Of a stretch of 49,733 bases of DNA, positions 1 through 6,378 are shown piece by piece. The stretch spans positions 1 through 49,733 of the forward strand of contig JAPKMT010000021.1 in NCBI GenBank assembly GCA_026645735.1. Direction: 5' to 3'. The stretch is from Flexilinea sp. GTDB lineage: Bacteria > Chloroflexota > Anaerolineae > Anaerolineales > Anaerolineaceae. The notes beneath the pieces are model-generated. The model was not told the origin of the DNA and did not search any database. It saw only the letters and a program-made list of their open reading frames with translations. Made by a program: the position numbers and the translations under genes. Numbering within the stretch: position 1 is the first letter of the stretch; each line of letters begins with the position of its first letter.

Positions 1-2274
1 AGCGGAAGGTGCATAATTTGAATCTCCGGAATACGCGGCCGTTATGGCTGTGGACAGACTGCTGATGAGTTTCAGGCTGCAATGATTCTCCCCGCCCGGC
101 TTAATCGTGCAGGAGGAGTTACCGTCTGTGACGTTGATCGTGCCGCTCAGGCTCTCGCTTCGGCTTTCCTGCGGGACGACATTGACATAAACTTCGAGCT
201 CCTCCCCGATTTCATACGGCTCCTGATCCGGCAGCACGCCGCTGATGCGTGTGGTGGTCGGGACACCGGCGTGTTCAGTAACCTCGATCGGATAGGGATC
301 CGATTCGGCTGGAGCGTAAAACGTATCACCCGCATAGGACGCAGTGATTTGGCTGGCGTCAGGATCGATTAACAGCAGTGGACACTGGAAGGCAGTGTTG
401 GGTGCGATCAGGCAGGCAGTGGTTCCATCGCTCACCTTGATTTTGCCCTCCAGCGGATAGTCCGGGGAACGCACCTCTGAAACGAGTACGTGAACATCCA
501 CTGAATCACCGGCAGTATAAACGGCATGATTCGGAAACAAGCCGGAAATTTCCAGAGCGGGAGATGATTTTTCAAGGACATTAATCGGCCCTTTTTTCGC
601 CGTAACCGGATGATACCGGGTGTCTCCCAAATAGCGGGCACTGATTTCTTTCGTCCCGCTGTCCACAAATGTCAGACTGCAGGAATTTTCGGGTAACCGG
701 ATGGTACAGTCGGCTATACCATCACTGACCCGTATTGTCCCCGTCGGATCATATGCAGAAGCGGATAATCCGGAAAATTCTGTATAAATAGCCACTGTTT
801 CACCCGTTGTATACACAGAACTGGCGGGCAGAATGGTTCGAATTTTGAGTTGAATATTTTCCGGCTCTGATTCTGACGGCTTCATCCGGATATCGACATT
901 GGCTGAGTCCGAGTACACGCCATTCCAGGCTTTCAGAATGAAGGAAGTTTCTTTGGATACATGCATTGTCAGAAAACCGGCCGGATAGAGCGCTTCGGTG
1001 ATCAGGATGCCGCGCGATTGAATCGAAAGATCCTCTGAACTGTAAAACTTTCCGGGTACTGCCGCGGGAGTGGAAAAAATTGGTGAATTGGAACGAACGG
1101 ATGCATCCGATGCCATCAATTGGATGCGCGTCCATTTTCCGGCTACGGACCAGGAAAGAATCACATCCCCCGTTCCTTGCACCTCAACCGGATTTGCTTT
1201 GAAAAATTCAATTTCAGGGGGCGTTTCTTTTTTTGCATCTCCGATCAGCACCGGCAGCCAGAAGAGCTGATTCCCGGTTTCGTGTTGAATCGTCAACACA
1301 AAATTCACCGACCTTGTCAGGGAGAACACCTGACTTCCGGTGGAATCAACCGGAGTTTCAGAGAGCGGTTCCAACATGATGGTTGAGACTCCCTCCACCT
1401 GCCACTCCACCCATACCTGCTCTCCCGTCTGGAGCTGGCGTTCCGGCTGGTATTCAATCAATCGGAAACCGGCTGCTGTAGCTTCGTCCGGAATCAATTC
1501 TGAAAATTTTTGGGAAAAAACCGAGGCTGATCCGGTTTCCGGTTTCACCCACAGGATGAATTTTTTCAAAACCGGCTTTTTTGGATTGGGTTGCAGGAAA
1601 AGGCTTCGGATCATCTTCCCGGATCCGTTTTTTGCCTGCAGCGCGACATAGGTGCCTTCGTGTAAAGAAATTGACTGTTCGCCAATAAATTGCGTTCGTG
1701 ATAATGTGCTTTTTTCATTGCCGATCGATAAAATTGCCTGATCCGCCTGATCTCCGACGCGCCAACGCAGCAAGGCAGATTCTTCTCCGTTGCTGGTGGA
1801 CAGATCCGCTTTCAGCAGATCAATGGTTGGTAATTCAGAAATCACCTGGATTGTGATTTCCTTTTGAATCTGGCGCTGCAGCAGACGGGAAAACCAGTTC
1901 TCAACGGTCAGGCGATAGGTTGTGGATTGTGCCGGACTGACCGTAAAGCCTGCTGCCTTCCGGTCAATGTTCCGGTCGATATCGCCCGAAAGGGACAATC
2001 GATCCACAGAGGGAGAAACACGCCATTGCAAAGCGGTGGATTCACCCTTGCGGATGTGTGTCTGATCTGCAGTCAGCGACTCAATTTTTGGATACAGGAA
2101 GACACATCCGCACAGTAAAAGCATCAGCAGCACTGCGGAATAGAATATCAGAATGGCAGGAAAAATATGCTTTCCAACAATCCTCTCATTCTTTTGCCGT
2201 GCCATCTTGTCTGCATGAATCGCTTCGTTTGAAAAATTTTGTTTTTCTTTTGAGGAGGTACGCTCTTCTTCCAT
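1..2274 (-). CDS. Large membrane-anchored Ig-like repeat surface protein (N-terminal part, runs off window)
   Basis: An uninterrupted reading frame starts at ATG 2274 and stays open for 758 codons to the window edge, so the gene is partial. Residues 1-35 are charged and probably cytoplasmic; about 37-60 form one hydrophobic membrane segment; the rest is extracellular. The middle carries several beta-sandwich-like units marked by W-x-V strands (LQWRV, LLRWRV, VEWQV, LSWSV). From about residue 475 there are three tandem repeats of roughly 90 residues, each with a V-x-D-G strand, two cysteines and an ending like YxGDxxYxP. This matches bacterial Ig-like repeats (Big_3_5 type). The cysteine pairs suggest one disulfide per repeat. 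A likely role is cell-surface adhesion or a stalk, by inference. No good ribosome-binding site precedes ATG 2274; ATG at codon 24 is an alternative start. Confidence 0.8.
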   Translation of the reverse strand, partial: MEEERTSSKEKQNFSNEAIHADKMARQKNERIVGKHIFPAILIFYSAVLLMLLLCGCVFLYPKIESLTADQTHIRKGESTALQWRVSPSVDRLSLSGDIDRNIDRKAAGFTVSPAQSTTYRLTVENWFSRLLQRQIQKEITIQVISELPTIDLLKADLSTSNGEESALLRWRVGDQADQAILSIGNEKSTLSRTQFIGEQSISLHEGTYVALQAKNGSGKMIRSLFLQPNPKKPVLKKFILWVKPETGSASVFSQKFSELIPDEATAAGFRLIEYQPERQLQTGEQVWVEWQVEGVSTIMLEPLSETPVDSTGSQVFSLTRSVNFVLTIQHETGNQLFWLPVLIGDAKKETPPEIEFFKANPVEVQGTGDVILSWSVAGKWTRIQLMASDASVRSNSPIFSTPAAVPGKFYSSEDLSIQSRGILITEALYPAGFLTMHVSKETSFILKAWNGVYSDSANVDIRMKPSESEPENIQLKIRTILPASSVYTTGETVAIYTEFSGLSASAYDPTGTIRVSDGIADCTIRLPENSCSLTFVDSGTKEISARYLGDTRYHPVTAKKGPINVLEKSSPALEISGLFPNHAVYTAGDSVDVHVLVSEVRSPDYPLEGKIKVSDGTTACLIAPNTAFQCPLLLIDPDASQITASYAGDTFYAPAESDPYPIEVTEHAGVPTTTRISGVLPDQEPYEIGEELEVYVNVVPQESRSESLSGTINVTDGNSSCTIKPGGENHCSLKLISSLSTAITAAYSGDSNYAPSA

Positions 2275-2535
2275 GGGATAAACTCTGATTGAATTGAAAA
2301 TGCAATAAACAATAATATAATAATGAAATATAAAATAAATTATAACAAATTAATTAATTATTTCACATATGGAATATATTATGATTTAATATATTTTTGA
2401 ATTGTCTTTCTTAAAGAGGAATTCACGAAATTGGAATACTGATCTGCCTTTTGAATCAAGAGGAAAACTTCTCCGTGATTCCAAACCGTCTGCCGCAGAC
2501 ACAAATTTTCTTTCTTTATTCAAAATGCCAATCCA

Positions 2536-2550
2536 AATTTCGAATTACTG
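2536..2550. repeat. Right-end fragment of the TTCGAAT palindromic element
   Basis: AAATTTCGAATTACTG-like sequence matches the right terminus of the dispersed palindromic element described at 4887-5009. No left end or inner hairpin is visible. It lies in the 313-base gap between the divergent genes at 2274 and 2588. The rest of that gap (2275-2530) is very AT-rich with several TTAATTAA-like runs and no gene. Confidence 0.6.
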
Positions 2551-2551
2551 A

Positions 2552-2580
2552 TTTCAATTTTTTATTTCCTGATCTATAAT
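2552..2580 (+). promoter_or_regulatory. Putative promoter giving a near-leaderless mRNA
   Basis: A perfect TATAAT at 2575-2580 ends 7 bases before ATG 2588. A poor -35 (TTTCAA, 2552-2557) lies 17 bases upstream. With usual spacing the transcript would start at or just before the ATG, and there is no Shine-Dalgarno motif. Leaderless initiation is therefore inferred. Confidence 0.4.
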
Positions 2581-2587
2581 ATCGACT

Positions 2588-4180
2588 ATGGAAAAGGATC
2601 AGAAAAAAACTGGAATAGCATTGCTGATCATCGGTCTGCTCTATTTCTGCCTGATGATTCCGGCGAATCAGACCGGCGCAAAAACGCTGCAGATGCTGTC
2701 CATCTTTGAGGTCGACGAATATGCGCAATACGAACATGTGCTGCGCATGCTGGCGCCAGGAGAGACACCGTATCAGTCGATCCGCAACTTTTTTGTCTAT
2801 CTGCATTATTTTTACGGATATCCCTTTTATTTTTTCTCCGCAATCCTTCTTTTTCCGCTGAAACTGCTCAGCGGAAGCAATTGGCCAGCCGATACGCAGA
2901 CGATTGTCTGCTGGCTGCGCCAGACGGTCAGCGTGCTGCCGATGATCGCCGCTGCCGGGATGCTGGTCTGGATGACCACGCGCTTCAAAAGAAGATACTT
3001 CTCAATCGGTCTGTTTGTGTTCCTGCTGACCCTGCCCGGTGTGATCCTCAACAATTTCTGGTGGCATCCGGACAGTCTCTCCGTGTTTTTCATCACGCTG
3101 GTATTTTTCTTTTTGGATCGGGATCAACTGCGCTTCGGCCGCAATTTCCGGGCCGCTGCTGCTGCATGCGGGGTGGCTGTCGGGATCAAGTATGCGGGGT
3201 TATATTTTGCTGCCGCCATACCGGTTTACCTGGTGATAGGATCTGTTGCGAGAAAAATCACCCTGAAACAGATGATTCTTCACGGACTTGTTTTTGTAAT
3301 GATTCTGATGGCTTTTGTTGTGATCTCCAATCCGCTGCTGCTGCTGCCCCAGGAACGCGCGGAAATCATCCGCACGCAGCAATTGCAGTTTGAACAGACC
3401 GGAACTGGAATCTTTGTGAACCGGCACAGCGCTTTTTTCGAAAATGGGAACCTGCCGGCGGATATCCGTCGCTATTATGCTGAAACCTGGTACTTTGTCT
3501 TTGCCCTCGGCAGTCTGATCGCCGGATTCTTTCGCAGCCGCACGGAAAAAATCCGCAGTGCGGTACTGCTCGCCTACCTGATCACGGCGTTGACAGTAAT
3601 CCTGCTGGCAGCCTCACGCCGGCTGCATTATTATCTGCCGGTTGTGCTGCCGCTGTTCGCGATCCTGCCGACCCTTTTCCAAACGTCATCCCAAAAAAAC
3701 AAGAAGCTTTTCGATACGTTGTGGTGTGTGATTCTGCTGCTGCAGGGGATTCCCAATCTGCTGCTGAGTGTTTCGCTGTTTCGGACGCAGTTGGCTCGGG
3801 AGGCCGTATCTCCGGCGATTCAACTCTACGATCAGGTACAGCGGGAGATCCTCCCGCAGATCACGCTGCCGGAGGACAGAATGCTGCGCGTTTTTCGCGA
3901 CTGGAAAATTTATTTTCCGGAACAGGCTGGAATGGCTGTTCAGATGAATTGGGAGATGGCATCGCTGGAGCTCATTCAGGAATGGGACCCGGATTTAATC
4001 CTGCTGGAACAGGAGAACATCCGTATGTTTGCGGATGTGGATGTGGTTAAGCAGGCGGTCGATCCGGAAGCAATGCAGAAAATGCACGCGTTTTATGCAG
4101 ACGCGTCTCAGGATAGCCTGCCGGGGTACCGCAGGGTTCTGGAAAACCATTTTGCAGTGGTCTTTGAAAAAATTGAGTAA
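2588..4180 (+). CDS. GT-C superfamily membrane glycosyltransferase (ArnT/PMT-like)
   Basis: The 530-residue protein has about ten hydrophobic helices, beginning with one at residues 9-27. The first extracytoplasmic loop contains F-E-V-D-E-Y, placed like the catalytic acidic pair of GT-C enzymes that use polyprenyl-phosphate sugars. A soluble C-terminal stretch of about 120 residues follows the last helix. It would transfer a lipid-linked sugar at the outer membrane face to a glycan or protein. Substrate cannot be read from the sequence. It is transcribed toward the acetyltransferase/aminotransferase pair, which may make one of its sugar donors (inference). The start is ATG 2588, just behind a TATAAT box. 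Confidence 0.7.
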   Translation: MEKDQKKTGIALLIIGLLYFCLMIPANQTGAKTLQMLSIFEVDEYAQYEHVLRMLAPGETPYQSIRNFFVYLHYFYGYPFYFFSAILLFPLKLLSGSNWPADTQTIVCWLRQTVSVLPMIAAAGMLVWMTTRFKRRYFSIGLFVFLLTLPGVILNNFWWHPDSLSVFFITLVFFFLDRDQLRFGRNFRAAAAACGVAVGIKYAGLYFAAAIPVYLVIGSVARKITLKQMILHGLVFVMILMAFVVISNPLLLLPQERAEIIRTQQLQFEQTGTGIFVNRHSAFFENGNLPADIRRYYAETWYFVFALGSLIAGFFRSRTEKIRSAVLLAYLITALTVILLAASRRLHYYLPVVLPLFAILPTLFQTSSQKNKKLFDTLWCVILLLQGIPNLLLSVSLFRTQLAREAVSPAIQLYDQVQREILPQITLPEDRMLRVFRDWKIYFPEQAGMAVQMNWEMASLELIQEWDPDLILLEQENIRMFADVDVVKQAVDPEAMQKMHAFYADASQDSLPGYRRVLENHFAVVFEKIE

Positions 4181-4184
4181 CACA

Positions 4185-4260
4185 CAGCGCTTCGAAACAG
4201 GAGGAGATTTATTTGTTGTTGTGCTGTTTTTGCGCAAAGCGCAAAAACAGCACAACAACT
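4185..4260. repeat. Palindromic intergenic element, long form lacking right end
   Basis: The left end CAGCGCTTCGAAA begins at 4185. The hairpin arms 4215-4235 and 4239-4259 are perfectly complementary over 21 bp around a 3-base AAA loop. The right TTCGAATCGCTG end is missing because the stop region of the next gene begins. It sits between convergent genes and could also end transcription from both sides. Confidence 0.85.
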
Positions 4261-4272
4261 AGTTTTCTCTTT

Positions 4273-4824
4273 TTATGCTTCAACACCCGCTGATTTCAGG
4301 TCAAACCCGCATTTCGGACAGACCAGATGGTTGAATACCCGTGTGCCGCAGCGGCAGACCTTGCCGATTTCGCGGGCCGGATTTCCGACCACCAGCGTGT
4401 ATGGTTTGACATCGCTGGTGACGACCGAACCGGCGCCGACCATGCAATATTCACCCAGCGTGTGCCGGCAGACGATTGTCGCATTGGCTCCGATCGAGGC
4501 GCCTTTTTTCACCAGCGTTTCGGACACTTCCCAGTCCTGATTGAACGCCCGTGGATAATAATCGTTGGTAAAGGCGACATTCGGGCCGATGAACACATCG
4601 TCCTCGATCGTAACGCCATTGAAGACGGAAACACCATTCTGAATTTTCACCCGGTTCCCGATTTTCACGGCATGATCGATATACACATCTTTGCTGATAA
4701 TGCAATTTTCACCGATTTCCGCATCTTCGCGGATTTGCGCATTAATCCAGACTTTGGTTTGGCTGCCAATTTTAGCTTTTTCCGATACGTGCGCGCTGGG
4801 ATCTATATATGGCTGATCAGACAT
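4273..4824 (-). CDS. Left-handed beta-helix sugar N-acetyltransferase (WbpD/WlbB-like)
   Basis: The 183-residue protein is built almost wholly of hexapeptide repeats (DPSAHV, KAKIG, TIEDDVFIG, GASIGANATIV) typical of trimeric acetyl-CoA-dependent acyltransferases. It most resembles enzymes that N-acetylate UDP-3-amino-glucuronic acid or dTDP-3-amino sugars. The C-terminus carries a small zinc ribbon: C-x-C, then C-x2-C about 11 residues later. Start ATG 4824 is preceded by AGGGAG at good spacing; a longer in-frame ATG lacks one. It lies just downstream of the DegT aminotransferase on the same strand, separated by a palindromic element. The pair would aminate and then acetylate a nucleotide-sugar for surface glycans. 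The exact sugar is not determinable here. Confidence 0.8.
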   Translation of the reverse strand: MSDQPYIDPSAHVSEKAKIGSQTKVWINAQIREDAEIGENCIISKDVYIDHAVKIGNRVKIQNGVSVFNGVTIEDDVFIGPNVAFTNDYYPRAFNQDWEVSETLVKKGASIGANATIVCRHTLGEYCMVGAGSVVTSDVKPYTLVVGNPAREIGKVCRCGTRVFNHLVCPKCGFDLKSAGVEA

Positions 4825-4886
4825 TTTGTTTCTCCCTGTGTTTTCACCCAATTGTTTCTCTTAATTTAAATTTCCGTTTTGAATGG

Positions 4887-5009
4887 CAGCGATTCGAAAT
4901 CTGGAAAAAAACATTTGCGAAATAAGAAAAAATTATTGATGTGTTGTTTTTACGCTCCGCGCAAAAACAACACATCAACCAATAGACCCTCTCATCATTC
5001 GAATCGCTG
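4887..5009. repeat. Palindromic intergenic element, complete long form (123 bp)
   Basis: Outer ends CAGCGATTCGAAAT (4887-4900) and ATTCGAATCGCTG (4997-5009) are inverted copies. Inside, arms 4936-4955 and 4959-4978 form a 20-bp hairpin with one mismatch and a 3-base loop. It lies between two co-oriented sugar-biosynthesis genes, so it may affect the relative expression of the downstream gene. Confidence 0.9.
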
Positions 5010-5043
5010 TTTGAATGACCAATACTTTGATCGAAATCACGGA

Positions 5044-6129
5044 TCAGCGGAATTGATTCACCGCTTCCACGATGGCTTCTTTGTCCGCCTGGGACAACGC
5101 CGGATGCACCGGCAGGGACACCACCTGCTGTTTCACCGCATCGGCAGCCTGCCAACGGGTTGGGAATCCGCGATCCGCATAGCACTTTTGTTCCGGGATT
5201 GTCAGCGGATAGAAAACACCGTATCCGATATTGCGCGCTTCCAGATGTCGCACAAAATCGTCCCGGCGGCCATCCGCAATTTTCAGTGTGTATTGATGGA
5301 AAATATGTTTTGCCCCATCCTGTACAAACGGCAGCGTGACCAGCGGATTGCGCATATTCTGGCTGAAATAAGCTGCGGTGGAAATCCTGATTTGATTAAA
5401 ATTGTCCAGCTTTTTTAATTGGCAGCGGCCAATCGACGCCGCCATATTCGTCATGCGATAGTTATAGCCGATCTGATCGTGATAATAGCGCACTTCCATG
5501 CCATGGTTGATCAGCAGGCGGCATTGTTTTTCAACCTCCGGATCGGATGTGACAATGGCGCCACCCTCTCCCGTGGTCATATTCTTGGTGGGGTAAAAAC
5601 TGAAGCAACCGAGGCTGCCAAATGTGCCGACCGCCTGGCCTTTCCACTGCGCGCCATGCGACTGGGCACAGTCCTCGATCAGAATCAGATGATACTTCAC
5701 CACCAGCGGCATAATCTCATCCATGTTGCAGGCCTGACCGAAAAGATGGACAATTTGCAGCGCTTTGATGCCCGGATTCTCCTGCAGCGCCTTCTCCACG
5801 GCTTGCGCTGACAGGTTGAAGGTACGCGGATCGATGTCCGCGAAGACCGCTTCCGCGCCGGTGTACAGAATGGAATTGGTCGAGGCGATAAAGGAGAACG
5901 GCGTAGTCAGGACTTTGTCTCCGGGACCGATGCCGAGCGCGCGCAGCCCGACTTCCAGCGCAGTGGTCCCGGAAGTGGTCATAATGCTGGCTTTTGTGCC
6001 GATAAAACCGGCAAATTCTTTTTCGAAGGCGTGCACAATGCTACCGGAGGCGATCATTCCCGAATCCAGCACATCCAGCACCGCTTTTTTTTCTTCCTCA
6101 CCAATCAAAGGTTTTCCGATCGGAATCAT
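5044..6129 (-). CDS. DegT/DnrJ/EryC1/StrS PLP-dependent sugar aminotransferase (WbpE/FdtB-like)
   Basis: The 361-residue length and order of motifs fit sugar aminotransferases of the DegT family. The opening I-P-I-G-K-P-L-I-G-E-E-E is typical. The PLP site reads E-D-C-A-Q-S-H-G, and the Schiff-base lysine is K182 in F-Y-P-T-K-N, followed by GEGGAI. The enzyme moves an amino group from glutamate to a keto-sugar nucleotide. With the adjacent N-acetyltransferase it would build an acetamido sugar. The dehydrogenase or dehydratase that makes the keto-sugar is not in this window. Start ATG 6129 has AAGGAT directly upstream, closer than usual. Confidence 0.9.
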   Translation of the reverse strand: MIPIGKPLIGEEEKKAVLDVLDSGMIASGSIVHAFEKEFAGFIGTKASIMTTSGTTALEVGLRALGIGPGDKVLTTPFSFIASTNSILYTGAEAVFADIDPRTFNLSAQAVEKALQENPGIKALQIVHLFGQACNMDEIMPLVVKYHLILIEDCAQSHGAQWKGQAVGTFGSLGCFSFYPTKNMTTGEGGAIVTSDPEVEKQCRLLINHGMEVRYYHDQIGYNYRMTNMAASIGRCQLKKLDNFNQIRISTAAYFSQNMRNPLVTLPFVQDGAKHIFHQYTLKIADGRRDDFVRHLEARNIGYGVFYPLTIPEQKCYADRGFPTRWQAADAVKQQVVSLPVHPALSQADKEAIVEAVNQFR

Positions 6130-6255
6130 ATCCTTACACTTTCCTGAAAAAAAATTTCCCCTCTTATACTATTCAGGGCTCGTTGGAATCAATGGTATTG
6201 CAGCACTGTCCGTGCTGCTGGAAAAATTATATCAAAAAATGGACAGCCTTCCGGC

Positions 6256-6319
6256 TGCATCAATTCGAAATATGAGAGGGATTATTTGTTGTTGTGCTGT
6301 TTTTTACATAAAAAAACAG
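6256..6319. repeat. Palindromic element fused to a terminator (truncated)
   Basis: A left end with CAATTCGAAATATGA (from 6261) is followed by an arm with GTTGTTGTGCTG. The opposite arm is cut to TAAAAAAACAG, where it runs into the terminator of the sortase gene. The conserved right end is absent. Confidence 0.7.
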
Positions 6320-6346
6320 GTTTCTCCTTTTTCTGGAGAAACCTGT
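6309..6346 (-). terminator. Rho-independent terminator of the sortase gene
   Basis: A perfect 12-bp hairpin (6316-6327 with 6335-6346, loop 7) contains GGTTTCTCC/GGAGAAACC. On the minus strand it is followed by a T-run (A-run at 6309-6316 on plus). It lies about 33 bases past the stop codon at 6379. Confidence 0.9.
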
Positions 6347-6378
6347 CATGAATTGTGAAAGCATCAAGCCGGTTGATA

